Assembly: GCA_964370225.1 (NCBI GenBank) | Contig: CAYJII010000004.1 | Coordinates: forward strand, 7,087 to 71,086 | Direction: 5' to 3' | DNA: 64,000 nucleotides | Source of the DNA: CAYJII01 sp964370225 | Lineage (GTDB): Bacteria; Bacillota; Clostridia; Oscillospirales; Ruminococcaceae | Part shown: positions 7,148-16,018 of the stretch, piece after piece | Position numbering within the stretch: position 1 is the first letter of the stretch | How the letters are laid out: the number at the start of each line of letters is the position of its first letter | Notes under the pieces: generated by a model | Databases searched by the model: none | Told to the model about the DNA's origin: nothing | The model's input: only the letters and a program-made list of their open reading frames with translations | Translations under genes and position numbers: made by a program

Positions 7148-9247
7148 TTATACAAAAATAAAGTCTATATTACCACTGTTAACTTCCGCTTTAACGCATT
7201 TAACATTAACTTTGTCACCTATTTTATAGGTATTCCCTGTAATAGCATCTCTAAATGACATCACTTCATCAAACTCAAATTCTCCTTCTGGGAAGTCGTG
7301 AATACTCACGAGACCTTCCACCGAGTTTGGAAGTTCTACATACACGCCGTGTTTTGCGACTGATGAGATAAGCCCACTAAATTCTTCACCTAAATGCGCA
7401 GACATGTACTCAGCTTTGTAGCAATCCTCACAGTCACGTTCAATCTTCATAGCGTTAATCTCAGTCTGTGTCGCTTGAGTTGATGCTTTTTCAACCCATT
7501 TTTCGTATTTTTTCGTGATATCTCTTATCTTGTCGCCTGCTAATACTTCGCTTATTATTCTATGCGCAACTAAGTCAGGGTATCTGCGTATCGGCGAAGT
7601 AAAATGCGAGTAGTTCTCAAGCGCTAAGCCATAGTGCCCAATCGGATTTTGCGAGTATTTCGCTTTTGCCATAGAGCGCAGCACCATTACATTAACAACT
7701 GGGAATATTGGCATATCTTTAGTCTTAACTAAAATATCGCTTAATACTTTCGGTTTTACATTTTCAGTAAACTCTCGAACATTAATCCCAAGCAGGTCAA
7801 GTGTTTTCTTAAGCGTTGCAAGTTTTTCTGGGTTTGGATGTTCGTGCACACGATATATAAAAGGTATTTCCTTAATTTTCCCCACCATAGCGCAGGCTTC
7901 GTTTGCAAGCAACATGAACTCCTCGATTAAAATTTCTGATTCGCCACGGTCGCGTGCTTTTATATCTACAGCAACATCATTTTCAATGATGATTTTGCTT
8001 TCAGTCGTTTGGATTTCTGGTGCACCTCTTCCTTTTTTCAGAGCAGTAAGTATATCAGCAAGCTCTTTCATCAAGAAGATTTTGTCCATTACAACATTAT
8101 ATTTTCCCTTAATCTCGTCACTAGCTCTGTCGTTTAAGATATCGTTTACCTCAGTATAAACCCCCTTAACTTTAGAACAAATCACCGATTTTTTGAATTC
8201 GAAGTCTACAAGATTCCCTTGCAAATCCAACGTCATTATCGCTGAAAGCGTAAGTCTGTCCTCATTTGGGCTGAGCGAACAAATTCCATTTGAAAGCTGT
8301 TTTGGTAGCATCGGTATAACTTTGTTTGCATAATAAAGGCTTGTCCCACGCATAAAAGCTTCGTTATCAAGTTCGCTTTTTGGTTTAACATAATGCGAAA
8401 CATCCGCAATATGAACGCCTAAAACGTAGCAATCATCGTACTTTTCAAGCGAAATCGCATCATCCAAGTCTTTTGAGTCAGCTCCATCTATCGTAAAGAT
8501 TACGTCACTACGCAAATCAATTCTATTGATTAAATCTTTTTCACGAATTCCTTTGCGTTTAATTTCTTTTGCTAAATCAAGCAGAGTTTGCGTGAATTCC
8601 CTTTGGATATTATTCACATTGAGTATAGCTTCCGCACACGCTGCAGCATTTGAAGCACTGCCATATGTCGCTAATACTTCTGCTTTGTGTTCGGAATGTC
8701 TCATGCCACGGTAACTAATTTTAGCTAGAACTTTATCCCCTTCGCGCGCTTCACGCAATTTGCTTTTTGACACACGAATTGGCGATTTTACGATGGAGTC
8801 TGGCGTGATATAGTACCCGCCATCGATAAGACATAGCACTCCTATAAACTCGCTTTTGCCCTCTTCGACTATCCCAATAACTTCTCCTTCTGGACTGTCG
8901 CCTCTTCCTTTGATATCCCTAATATTTACGATATCACCAGGAAGTGCGCCCATTAAAAATTTGCCTGGGATAAAATATTCTACTTCGGTTTTTTCTACAG
9001 TCGCAAAACCAAATGTTTTTTGCACACGTGTAATCGTCGCTTTCATTGACTTTTGTTTAGCAGCAGCATAATATCTTTTCTTTTTCTCCGCAATTTTTCC
9101 TTTGCGAATTAGGCGATTGAGCTGTTTTTTAAACTCATCGTAGTCTGCACTCTTTATTTGCATCACCTTTGCAAGCTCTTTAAATCCCGCGCCTTTTTTT
9201 GCACTGTCATTAATATAAGCAATCAGCTTATTAATATCTATATTCAT
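7148..9247 (-). CDS. rnr: Ribonuclease R
   Basis: A 699-residue 3'-5' exoribonuclease of the RNB family that degrades structured RNA. Domain order: an N-terminal winged helix (about 1-60, ELAKVMQI), cold-shock-like OB domains (about 70-220), the RNB catalytic domain starting near residue 250 with metal-binding acidic residues in DGADSKDLDDA, the RNB core with HYGLALENYSHFTSPIRRYPDL, and a C-terminal S1 domain (GLISSVAKHGVYVELPNSVEG). This is RNase R rather than RNase II because of the winged helix and S1 tail. It sits directly downstream of secG, the usual Firmicutes order. Confidence 0.96.
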   Translation of the reverse strand: MNIDINKLIAYINDSAKKGAGFKELAKVMQIKSADYDEFKKQLNRLIRKGKIAEKKKRYYAAAKQKSMKATITRVQKTFGFATVEKTEVEYFIPGKFLMGALPGDIVNIRDIKGRGDSPEGEVIGIVEEGKSEFIGVLCLIDGGYYITPDSIVKSPIRVSKSKLREAREGDKVLAKISYRGMRHSEHKAEVLATYGSASNAAACAEAILNVNNIQREFTQTLLDLAKEIKRKGIREKDLINRIDLRSDVIFTIDGADSKDLDDAISLEKYDDCYVLGVHIADVSHYVKPKSELDNEAFMRGTSLYYANKVIPMLPKQLSNGICSLSPNEDRLTLSAIMTLDLQGNLVDFEFKKSVICSKVKGVYTEVNDILNDRASDEIKGKYNVVMDKIFLMKELADILTALKKGRGAPEIQTTESKIIIENDVAVDIKARDRGESEILIEEFMLLANEACAMVGKIKEIPFIYRVHEHPNPEKLATLKKTLDLLGINVREFTENVKPKVLSDILVKTKDMPIFPVVNVMVLRSMAKAKYSQNPIGHYGLALENYSHFTSPIRRYPDLVAHRIISEVLAGDKIRDITKKYEKWVEKASTQATQTEINAMKIERDCEDCYKAEYMSAHLGEEFSGLISSVAKHGVYVELPNSVEGLVSIHDFPEGEFEFDEVMSFRDAITGNTYKIGDKVNVKCVKAEVNSGNIDFIFV

Positions 9248-9273
9248 ATTTTTTCCTCACTTCTTTAAAAGGT

Positions 9274-9304
9274 AAAAAAACCTTGCGAGTTACGCAAGGT
9301 TTTT
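9274..9304 (-). terminator. Hairpin between secG and rnr
   Basis: The stem CCTTGCG (9281-9287) / CGCAAGG (9293-9299) with AGTTA loop is flanked by A-runs and T-runs on both sides. On the minus strand it gives a hairpin plus seven T, directly after secG, so it may end or attenuate transcription before rnr. Confidence 0.8.
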
Positions 9305-9311
9305 GGTTTAA

Positions 9312-9563
9312 TTATTGAACGTAGTGCACTATAATATTGAGTGCTAAAGATACAATAAAAAATGTTATTGCACAAATTTTTGTGAGTCGGTTTAAGAAAG
9401 CCTCTTTTGTTTTAGCGCCTTTTCTTCCAACATAAGTATCGCTTGATCCGCCTGTTATTGTATTCATACCTGCTTGTTTAGTTTCTTGCATCATTACTGC
9501 TACAATAATAAAAATGCTTGCAATCAGTAATAAAATTGCACCAATTATCTCTATAGGGTTCAT
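9312..9563 (-). CDS. secG: Preprotein translocase subunit SecG
   Basis: An 83-residue SecG, the small accessory subunit of the SecYEG channel. Two membrane segments are visible, IIGAILLLIASIFIIVAVMMQ near the N-terminus and ICAITFFIVSLALNIIV near the C-terminus. They are separated by the typical loop with QETKQAGMNTITGGSSDTYVG. The ATG at 9561-9563 is chosen because CTCC (GGAG on the coding strand) is 9 nt upstream; an ATG 15 nt earlier has no ribosome site. A strong promoter lies about 57 nt upstream. It precedes rnr, as in many Firmicutes. Confidence 0.93.
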   Translation of the reverse strand: MNPIEIIGAILLLIASIFIIVAVMMQETKQAGMNTITGGSSDTYVGRKGAKTKEAFLNRLTKICAITFFIVSLALNIIVHYVQ

Positions 9564-9619
9564 ATTATTATACTCCATTTCTAATTAACATATCAACTAT
9601 ATAATTTTTCATGCACTAC

Positions 9620-9648
9620 ATTATACCACAATAAAAATTAAATAGCAA
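9620..9648 (-). promoter_or_regulatory. Promoter of secG-rnr-exoA
   Basis: On the minus strand TTGCTA (9643-9648), a 17-nt spacer and TATAAT (9620-9625), with TGG just before the -10 (extended -10). It is among the best sigma-A promoters in the window. Confidence 0.8.
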
Positions 9649-9670
9649 CATGTTTTTGACTTTTTTGTAA

Positions 9671-10915
9671 TTATTCAACAATATATTTTTCTACTGCATG
9701 GAACATCTTTCTATCAACGTTCGCTTTAATAAGGGTTCCATCATTCTCAAAACTTTGGTCGTGAATTTTGCCCTGTTTGCGAATTATATCAATAAGCGCT
9801 CCTTGCGAGTATGGAATAAGCAAATTTAAGGTTTTCATGCGTTTAGATAGCACTAGCGCTATCTCATCTAATAGCTTGTCCACTCCAATATCTGAGGTAA
9901 ATGAAGTTTTTATCGCATTTTTCTCTGCTAATAAATTTTCCTCATTTTCCAATAAATCCATCTTATTATAAACAGTAATCATCGGAATATCGCTGCATTC
10001 CAGCTCAGACAATAGATTTTTTGTCACATCAAGTTGTGCAGTAACATTTGGATTTGAACCATCGCACACATTAAGTATGATATCTGCACTCGCAGCTTCC
10101 TCTAAAGTGGATTTAAACGCTTCTACTAATTGGTGTGGTAGTCTTCTCACCAGTCCTACTGTGTCTATTATAATTGCGTTTGTACCATTTGGGAGTTTAA
10201 TTTCCCTTGCTGTTGGGTCAAGAGTCGCAAATAACTGATCCTTTACTAAAACATCTGCACCTGTCAGCTTATTTAGTAGTGTCGATTTGCCTACGTTAGT
10301 ATACCCCACAATTGCTATTACTGGGATGTCTTTTTTACTGCGCTTAAAACGCACAGTTTCGCGCCTTTTACTTAGCTGAGCAAGTTCACGTTTTAGCGTG
10401 TCGATACGCAGTCTAATATGTCGTCTATCCGACTCTAGTTTAGTTTCACCAGGTCCCCTCGTCCCAATTCCACCACCCTGTCTTGATAGAGAAGTGCCTA
10501 GTCCGATAAGCCTTGGTAATAAGTATTTTTGCTGTGCAAGCTCTACTTGTAGTTTACCTTCTTTTGAAAGTGCTCTGCCTGCAAATATATCTAAAATTAA
10601 CATTGTACGGTCGATTACTTTGATGTCAGTCTCGCCTTCAATATTACGAATTTGAGCTCCGGATAACTCATCATCGATAATAATTAGATTAGCTTCGTTT
10701 AATTCGCATAATTCTTTTATCTCTAAAAGCTTACCCATCCCCACATATGTAGCTTTATCGATGCTTTGCTTGTTTTGTACAATCTTACCGACAACTGTTG
10801 CGCCTGCTGCTGATGCAAGCTCGCTTAATTCGTCTAAAGATTCGTACACATCATATTCGTTTGTATTGACAGCAACTAGGACTGCCGTTTGTATAATCTC
10901 CTCGTTAACGTGCAT
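9671..10915 (-). CDS. hflX: GTPase HflX
   Basis: A 414-residue HflX GTPase, which binds the 50S ribosomal subunit and helps rescue stalled or heat-damaged ribosomes. The N-terminal HflX domain contains NEYDVYESLDELSELA and GMGKLLEI. A glycine-rich linker RQGGGIGTRGPGETKLE follows. The G domain then shows G1 GYTNVGKST (about 203-211), G3 DTVGL and G4 NKMD. The length and order match the family. The ATG has AAAGGGA about 8 nt upstream. It lies between the YabR-like gene and the secG promoter and probably ends the yab transcript. Confidence 0.96.
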   Translation of the reverse strand: MHVNEEIIQTAVLVAVNTNEYDVYESLDELSELASAAGATVVGKIVQNKQSIDKATYVGMGKLLEIKELCELNEANLIIIDDELSGAQIRNIEGETDIKVIDRTMLILDIFAGRALSKEGKLQVELAQQKYLLPRLIGLGTSLSRQGGGIGTRGPGETKLESDRRHIRLRIDTLKRELAQLSKRRETVRFKRSKKDIPVIAIVGYTNVGKSTLLNKLTGADVLVKDQLFATLDPTAREIKLPNGTNAIIIDTVGLVRRLPHQLVEAFKSTLEEAASADIILNVCDGSNPNVTAQLDVTKNLLSELECSDIPMITVYNKMDLLENEENLLAEKNAIKTSFTSDIGVDKLLDEIALVLSKRMKTLNLLIPYSQGALIDIIRKQGKIHDQSFENDGTLIKANVDRKMFHAVEKYIVE

Positions 10916-10980
10916 TAAATATTCCCTTTCAAAATTTTATGCGAGATATATTCAAGTGAAAAACTCAGAGATAAATATTA

Positions 10981-11517
10981 CTATTTAGAGCGTTTACCGC
11001 CACCTTTGCGGCTAACTTCTCTTGATTTTTTCAAGTCAGAAATTTTCTCGTCACTGCTTTGCATAAATTTGCTTAGCATATCTTCAAATGTATTTCCCCC
11101 ACCGCTATTGGATTTGCCTTTGTGAGCAAATCTATCTTCGCCATTAAAATTGTTATTCGGACGTCTTGGCGGTGTGTCTCTTTGTGGTCTTGCATCTCTT
11201 TGTGGTCTTACGTCTCTTTGTGGTCTTACGTCTTTTTTAAAGTTGTTTCTCTTAGCAGGTGCCTCGTTTGTATTTCTTTGTTGAGGCTGTGCTTTTTTTA
11301 TTGATAAAGCAATCTTACCGTCTTCGTTTATCGACAGTACTTTCACCTTTACTTCTTGACCTTCTTTTACGTGCTCAGAAATTTCGTTAACATATGTATC
11401 TGAAACCTCTGATATATGAACCATGCCCACTTTTCTATTATCCAATTCAACAAATGCGCCGAATTTTGTTATTCCGGTGATTTTTCCGTCTACGATTTTC
11501 CCCACTTCAAGTTGCAT
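10981..11517 (-). CDS. yabR: S1 RNA-binding protein, YabR-like
   Basis: A 178-residue protein with one N-terminal S1 domain (about residues 3-72: VGKIVDGKITGITKFGAFVE, then VGMVHISEVS and VKVKVLSINEDGKIALSIK). Its C-terminal half is basic and low-complexity. That tail holds four tandem copies of a PQRD unit (VRPQRD, VRPQRD, ARPQRD, then a degenerate PPRRP) and ends in RKGGGKRSK, which suggests nucleic-acid binding by a disordered tail. The placement right after divIC is the conserved position of Bacillus YabR. Its role is thought to be in RNA binding or translation; the exact function is not established. Confidence 0.88.
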   Translation of the reverse strand: MQLEVGKIVDGKITGITKFGAFVELDNRKVGMVHISEVSDTYVNEISEHVKEGQEVKVKVLSINEDGKIALSIKKAQPQQRNTNEAPAKRNNFKKDVRPQRDVRPQRDARPQRDTPPRRPNNNFNGEDRFAHKGKSNSGGGNTFEDMLSKFMQSSDEKISDLKKSREVSRKGGGKRSK

Positions 11518-11552
11518 AAAAAAAATTTATCCTCCACAATAATAATTATTAC

Positions 11553-11840
11553 TTATTTTCCCGATACATCCACATATATTCGCTCGCTCGGGAACACTAG
11601 CCCCAATTTTTCGCGCGCAATCTTAACGATGTAGTCTGAATCTACACCATCGTCTAAAATTCTTTGAACTTCAGCGTTTAATATGGTCTGTTCATCAATT
11701 TGAGCTTGTAATAAAGCTGCGTCTTCATCATGCTTTTTTACATCATTGTTTATTAGTATTACTGAAACGATTACATAAATGGTGAACATAATGAGTGCAA
11801 TGATTACAATCTTATTCTTCTTTTGTTTTTTTGCTTCCAC
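11553..11840 (-). CDS. divIC: Septum formation initiator DivIC/FtsB-like
   Basis: A small bitopic division protein of about 95 residues. A short basic cytoplasmic tail (AKKQKKNK) precedes one membrane helix (IVIIALIMFTIYVIVSVILI). A coiled-coil follows (DAALLQAQIDEQTILNAEVQRIL), and then the conserved extracellular motif YIVKIAREKLGLVFPSE. It joins FtsL and DivIB at the septum. The GTG at 11838-11840 is chosen because AAGGTGG lies 6 nt upstream; the ATG at 11864 would give eight more residues and lacks a site. The gene overlaps the end of yabQ by 29 nt, in the usual yabP-yabQ-divIC order. Confidence 0.88.
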   Translation of the reverse strand: MEAKKQKKNKIVIIALIMFTIYVIVSVILINNDVKKHDEDAALLQAQIDEQTILNAEVQRILDDGVDSDYIVKIAREKLGLVFPSERIYVDVSGK

Positions 11841-12366
11841 CAATTTCCACCTTCTTAAAAACATGTATAAAACCTATTATTTTATTATACAATAATCTAA
11901 ATGCATTTTTCAAGTGCATATTTAAATTTTTTTCAATTTTTTGTAAGTTATTCCTAGAAAATACATAAATTTTTGTTAGAATCATCCCAATAAATTTAAT
12001 CAACCATATAATCGGCATAAATATTATCTTGAAAAGTATCGTGCATATCTTTTTCAAAATGATGATTAGTGCTCTCACTATCAGTATGATGCCACGACTA
12101 ATCGTGCAAAAATAAAGTGTCATCCCTAAAAATTCGCCTAATAATATAAATGCTCGTAGTCGCCCGTCGTTAAACCCCAGCACAAAGCTGAATGTGAACA
12201 CTATAACGATTACGCTGTACACGATGTCCGACAGTGTTACCATTAGTTTTGGGAATGCGAACACCATTCTTGTTATCTTAAAAACATCGTACAGCGCACC
12301 TAAAATAGCTCCTAACAAGCACGCCTGAATAAATACTAAAGTCTGCGTTCTTATCAAAAACTCCAT
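11812..12366 (-). CDS. yabQ: Spore cortex biosynthesis protein YabQ
   Basis: A 184-residue membrane protein. The N-terminal signature QACLLGAILGALYDVFKITR is that of the YabQ family. Several hydrophobic segments follow (about 10-30, 42-66, 72-95, and a long stretch 95-135), and the C-terminal tail is basic. In Bacillus, YabQ sits in the outer forespore membrane and is needed for cortex formation. The start is 3 nt after yabP, so the two are co-translated. The gene indicates an endospore-forming lineage, although asporogenous relatives can retain it. Confidence 0.9.
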   Translation of the reverse strand: MEFLIRTQTLVFIQACLLGAILGALYDVFKITRMVFAFPKLMVTLSDIVYSVIVIVFTFSFVLGFNDGRLRAFILLGEFLGMTLYFCTISRGIILIVRALIIILKKICTILFKIIFMPIIWLIKFIGMILTKIYVFSRNNLQKIEKNLNMHLKNAFRLLYNKIIGFIHVFKKVEIGGSKKTKEE

Positions 12367-12369
12367 ACT

Positions 12370-12651
12370 CTATCTACCCGCAAATCGCGCAAATAGTCCG
12401 CTACCCTGTCTTTGATTTGAGTACACAAGCTCTGCTATCTCGCCTTCAACGCACATTTCTGCACTTTCTGTACTGCTTTTTGTAATGTTTAGCTTTTCCC
12501 CCGCTATTGTCAAATTCCCCATAGAAGTTTTTACTACAACCACACTCTCGTCAAAACGCAATATTTCGCTTACACCCGATACGTTGAGCTTTTTGCGATT
12601 TTCCATCACAATATTATGCGGTTTTTTTATTTGGTTTCTGTCTTCAATCAT
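12370..12651 (-). CDS. yabP: Sporulation protein YabP
   Basis: A 93-residue YabP-family protein. The signature HNIVMENRKKLNVSGVSEIL is followed by a beta-rich core with FDESVVVVKTSMGNLTIAGE and the LNITKSS strand. In Bacillus it is produced in the mother cell and cooperates with YabQ in cortex/coat assembly. The ATG at 12649-12651 is preferred over upstream in-frame starts because GGGGG lies 8 nt before it. The C-terminus is slightly longer than usual (SNQRQGSGLFARFAGR). Confidence 0.9.
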   Translation of the reverse strand: MIEDRNQIKKPHNIVMENRKKLNVSGVSEILRFDESVVVVKTSMGNLTIAGEKLNITKSSTESAEMCVEGEIAELVYSNQRQGSGLFARFAGR

Positions 12652-12711
12652 TTTTCTGCCCCCTATCATACTTTTTCGCTCTAATAAAAAAGTATTCACG
12701 GGGATGTGATT

Positions 12712-12954
12712 TTATTCTACAACAATGTAATTATCTGCTGCGTTTTCTTTTGTCGTATGCTCACTAATTGCAACGACTTTCACTTTAAGCGCTTTTGATC
12801 CTAAGTTTATTTCAATCACGTCATTTATCTTTACGTTGTACGACGCCTTAGCCACTAGCGAGTTTACAGTAATTCTGCCTGCATCACAAGCTTCATTTGC
12901 GATAGTGCGTCTTTTGATTAATCTGGTCATTTTTAAGTATTTGTCGAGTCTCAT
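12712..12954 (-). CDS. rqcP: RqcP, S4-domain ribosome quality-control factor
   Basis: An 80-residue stand-alone S4 domain starting MRLDKYLKMTRLIKRRTIA and containing DAGRITVNSLVAKASYNVK, then NDVIEINLG. This matches RqcP (YabO), which with RqcH stabilises tRNA in the P-site during alanine tailing of stalled chains on 50S subunits. It lies between hup and yabP, the conserved Firmicutes position. HslR-type heat-shock proteins are related, but neighbourhood favours RqcP. Confidence 0.92.
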   Translation of the reverse strand: MRLDKYLKMTRLIKRRTIANEACDAGRITVNSLVAKASYNVKINDVIEINLGSKALKVKVVAISEHTTKENAADNYIVVE

Positions 12955-12972
12955 AAAATTCCCCCTAAAAAG

Positions 12973-13000
12973 AATTAAAACCGACTTTAATAAAGTCGGC
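12973..13000 (-). terminator. Terminator after hup
   Basis: On the minus strand CCGACTTTA pairs with TAAAGTCGG (plus 12981-12999) and is followed by TTTTAATT. It separates hup from rqcP, so hup probably makes mostly its own short mRNA. Confidence 0.75.
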
Positions 13001-13019
13001 TTAATAATATAATGTCTAA

Positions 13020-13292
13020 TTATTTAACGCTATCTTTAAGCGCTTTTCCTGCTTTGAAAGCTGGAACTTTTGTTGCCGGGATATTAATTTTTTCACCGGT
13101 TGCAGGATTTTTACCTTCTCTTGCAGCACGTTCGCGAACTTCAAAAGTACCAAAGCCAACAAGTTGAATTTTATCGCCATCTTTTAGGCCATCAGTTACC
13201 ACTTCAACAAAAGCGTTAACAGCTTTGTCAGCATCTTTTTTTGTTAGTCCAGTTTTTTCAGCAATTTTTGCAATTAAATCAGTTTTAGTCAT
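13020..13292 (-). CDS. hup: DNA-binding protein HU
   Basis: A 90-residue HU histone-like protein that bends and compacts DNA as a dimer. It has the helical N-terminal half MTKTDLIAKIAEKTGLTKKD, the core VGFGTFEVRERAAREGKNP, and the beta-arm region NPATGEKINIPATKVPAFKAG. The length and sequence are fully typical. GGAGG precedes the ATG at good spacing and a terminator follows. Confidence 0.98.
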   Translation of the reverse strand: MTKTDLIAKIAEKTGLTKKDADKAVNAFVEVVTDGLKDGDKIQLVGFGTFEVRERAAREGKNPATGEKINIPATKVPAFKAGKALKDSVK

Positions 13293-13390
13293 AAATTTCT
13301 ACCTCCAATAATTTTATAATTCTATTACCTAGAACATAGTGTCGGATTTTCAAAAGGCTTTTTGCTACGTCGCAATCTATTCTCTAGCGC

Positions 13391-14095
13391 CTATTGTTCC
13401 AATACTCTCAATCTAGTTATATACGTTTTGAGCTCATTTGTCAAGCTTTTTTCGCAATCTAAGCCATTTATTTCAGAAAAATTCACACAATCCCACAGTA
13501 TTTTGCCTATTTTTTCTTCCAATTGCTCTATATTTTCATCACTCTGCATGGCTTCTATCGCCTCAATATTAGCCTTTAAATTAGCTAAAATCTCCATTTT
13601 ATCAGTGGAATTCACCCCATAAGCTTTCGTTTTTTTCACCATTTTTTGTGCTCTCATAAGCGCAGGTAAGTCCTTTGGAACGCTCTTAATCATGTCATCA
13701 AGTGTCGTTCTATTCTTCTCAGTATTCTTGATTTCTTCCCAATTTTTTAGTACTTCTTGGGTATCACTCACTACTGTATCCGAGAAAACATGTGGGTGCC
13801 TATGTATCAGTTTTTTGCAAACATTATTGCATACATCATCAAAGTTAAAACGTCCTTCTTCATCCTCCATTTGCGTATGAAACATCACTTGCATGAGCAC
13901 ATCGCCAAGCTCTTCGCACAGCAGCTCACTATCTTCCTCATCTATCGCTTCTATCACCTCATATGTCTCCTCGATGAAGTTTTTTCTAATGGAGTGATGG
14001 TCCTGTTCCATATCCCATGGACAGCCATTTTCCCCTCGCAAAATCCGCATAATCTCGCGTAAATCCTCAATATTATACCTGTCTTTAATTTTCAT
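13391..14095 (-). CDS. mazG: Nucleoside triphosphate pyrophosphohydrolase MazG
   Basis: A 234-residue MazG protein that hydrolyses (d)NTPs to NMPs and pyrophosphate. The N-terminal domain has GCPWDMEQDHHSIRKNFIEE, with the metal-binding EETYEVIEAI followed by EELGDVLMQV. The second domain contains NWEEIKN and the degenerate C-terminal helix IGKILWDCVNF. It lacks the tetrapyrrole methylase domain that is fused in Bacillus YabN. It lies 19 nt after the SpoVB-like flippase, the conserved spoVB-mazG pair. Confidence 0.94.
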   Translation of the reverse strand: MKIKDRYNIEDLREIMRILRGENGCPWDMEQDHHSIRKNFIEETYEVIEAIDEEDSELLCEELGDVLMQVMFHTQMEDEEGRFNFDDVCNNVCKKLIHRHPHVFSDTVVSDTQEVLKNWEEIKNTEKNRTTLDDMIKSVPKDLPALMRAQKMVKKTKAYGVNSTDKMEILANLKANIEAIEAMQSDENIEQLEEKIGKILWDCVNFSEINGLDCEKSLTNELKTYITRLRVLEQ

Positions 14096-14114
14096 ATTCT
14101 ACCTCATTTTATCG

Positions 14115-15821
14115 TTACAGAAGTTTATATTTTTTCATCGATTTCGCTATTTTGGTGCCCTTAGGCAACATCAAAATATCGTCCTCAGATATGCCTTTTA
14201 TCGCAATTAAAGTCGCTACATACACCACTCCACCAGCTGCAATCGCCACTAAAGTCATGATAGCGCCATTTGTAAAATTGCACACAGTATACGCCACAAA
14301 TCCACACGCGCTCGCCGCTATAAATGGCTTTAAAAATAGCCTGATATAGTTGAATTTTATCTTAGTTAGTCGCTTCAGTGATGCTAAGCATAAAAACAAA
14401 ATAAACGCATAACAAACGCTTGTTCCAATAGCTGCACCCGAAATATTTAACTGTGGAATTCCAACTAGCATATAGTTTATTCCAAGTTTTAAAACTGCAC
14501 CCATTAACATGAATTTTACAGGAAGCGTGAACTGCCCCAATCCTTGTAATATCGCATAAATTGGCGTTACGAGCGATAAAAATATCGCAGCAATTCCCAA
14601 TAGCCTTAGCGACTGTGGTATCGTTTCCATCGTGCCTCCAGCTGTGCCGTAAAGCATCTCTACAATTGGGCCTGGAATTGAAAATAGGCCTATCCCACAT
14701 GGTAGCGCAATCAGGCTAGTAACCCTTATTACGCTCTCAATATTCACTTTTAATGTGCGTTTATCACGGCTTACCCATGCAGCTGTAATATTTGGCAATG
14801 CGCTTTTCCCGAATAGCCCTGTAAACGATGGAACAAGTGCAAATATTACAACAGCTATCGAATATGCACCATATATAAACTCGTGCATTTGCTGATCGCC
14901 TTCGATGAACTGTCCGTATAACCCATCGAAATATTCAGTGTTTTCTGTGTATGAAACTGATAGCCTGTTCATGATTGACATCAAATCAATCATAGAAGTC
15001 AAATTTGACACTACTGCACTTAATGTCACAGGTAACGCTATTTTCACAAGCTTTACCATAATGGTTTTAGCTCTAGCAGGTTTAGGAGACTGCATGTACT
15101 CCTCTTCTGTAAATGCGCTCCCCATGCGCCTGTGCTTAATGTAGATGTATATTAAACCTGCAAGCGTACTCGTCGATACCCCAAGCATCGCTCCAGCCGC
15201 TACAAAAGGTAGCGCTGTCGACAGCACATCGCTCTCGCTCGCTACTTTTGTTCCAAAAACCATGCCTGTGCTATCGTACTGCGACTGTGCCATTAGCAGC
15301 GCAAAATACGCAAATAACAACCCCACCACTAGCTTTGCTAGCACTTCTACCACTTGGGATACAGCGGTTGGTATCATGTTGCGTAAGCCCTCGTAATAAC
15401 CTCTGTACGACGCCATAATACAGCTGAAAAATATAGCTGGCGCCATCATCATTATGGCTACATATGAATTTGGGCTTTCAATCATTACCGAAAACTGCTT
15501 TGAAGCAAAGAACATTAATAGAGTTCCTAAAACCCCTAAAACTATAAATATAGTTCGTGCAATCCGCAAAATCTTTTTGCAATCTCTATACCGCCCTTTT
15601 GTGGAACATGCTGCCACCATTCTCGCCACAGCTGTAGCAAGACCTGTTACTGTCAGTGCATAAATCGTGGTAAAAAGCGTGTACGATGTATTAAAATATG
15701 TCATACCCGTTATCGTCAAAATCTGTGTTAGCGGTATCTTAAAGACTACACCAACTAATTTTGATATAGCCATGGCTATCAGTAAAATCGTTGCACCCTG
15801 TATTATATTTTGCTTTTTCAT
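14115..15821 (-). CDS. spoVB: SpoVB-like polysaccharide flippase (MOP superfamily)
   Basis: A 568-residue integral membrane protein with about 14 hydrophobic segments. The N-terminus MKKQNIIQGATILLIAMAI is typical of the SpoVB/YtgP branch of the MurJ/Wzx flippases, followed by SKLVGVVFKIPLTQI. In spore formers SpoVB supports cortex synthesis, probably by moving lipid-linked peptidoglycan precursors. The ATG at 15819-15821 is chosen by family alignment; upstream TTG/GTG/ATG codons would add up to 22 residues with no membrane or family support. The ribosome site is weak. It is the first gene of the yab cluster here, since spoVT is not next to it. Confidence 0.88.
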   Translation of the reverse strand: MKKQNIIQGATILLIAMAISKLVGVVFKIPLTQILTITGMTYFNTSYTLFTTIYALTVTGLATAVARMVAACSTKGRYRDCKKILRIARTIFIVLGVLGTLLMFFASKQFSVMIESPNSYVAIMMMAPAIFFSCIMASYRGYYEGLRNMIPTAVSQVVEVLAKLVVGLLFAYFALLMAQSQYDSTGMVFGTKVASESDVLSTALPFVAAGAMLGVSTSTLAGLIYIYIKHRRMGSAFTEEEYMQSPKPARAKTIMVKLVKIALPVTLSAVVSNLTSMIDLMSIMNRLSVSYTENTEYFDGLYGQFIEGDQQMHEFIYGAYSIAVVIFALVPSFTGLFGKSALPNITAAWVSRDKRTLKVNIESVIRVTSLIALPCGIGLFSIPGPIVEMLYGTAGGTMETIPQSLRLLGIAAIFLSLVTPIYAILQGLGQFTLPVKFMLMGAVLKLGINYMLVGIPQLNISGAAIGTSVCYAFILFLCLASLKRLTKIKFNYIRLFLKPFIAASACGFVAYTVCNFTNGAIMTLVAIAAGGVVYVATLIAIKGISEDDILMLPKGTKIAKSMKKYKLL

Positions 15822-15976
15822 TGTTGCCAAATAAAACAACTCCCATTTGTACAAAATCATTATTGCTATATTATATATTATCACCAACAGCGTTTAATTA
15901 CAATTAAAGTTATAATTTTTCCTTTAATGTTAATATAATATTTACAAATTTTTTTCATAAATTTACATTTTGCGAT

Positions 15977-16008
15977 AAAAAAACGGGGTTTATTCACCCC
16001 GTTTTTTT
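15977..16008 (-). terminator. Terminator after lysC
   Basis: ACGGGG (15983-15988) pairs with CCCCGT (15997-16002) around an 8-nt loop, flanked by A-runs before and a T-run after. On the minus strand the hairpin is followed by seven T. It sits 10 nt past the lysC stop. Confidence 0.88.
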
Positions 16009-16018
16009 CATATAAACA

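Noticed and set aside
13757..14062. A 101-codon plus-strand frame antisense to mazG
   Set aside because: It lies wholly opposite a well-conserved gene, has no ribosome site and no recognisable family features.
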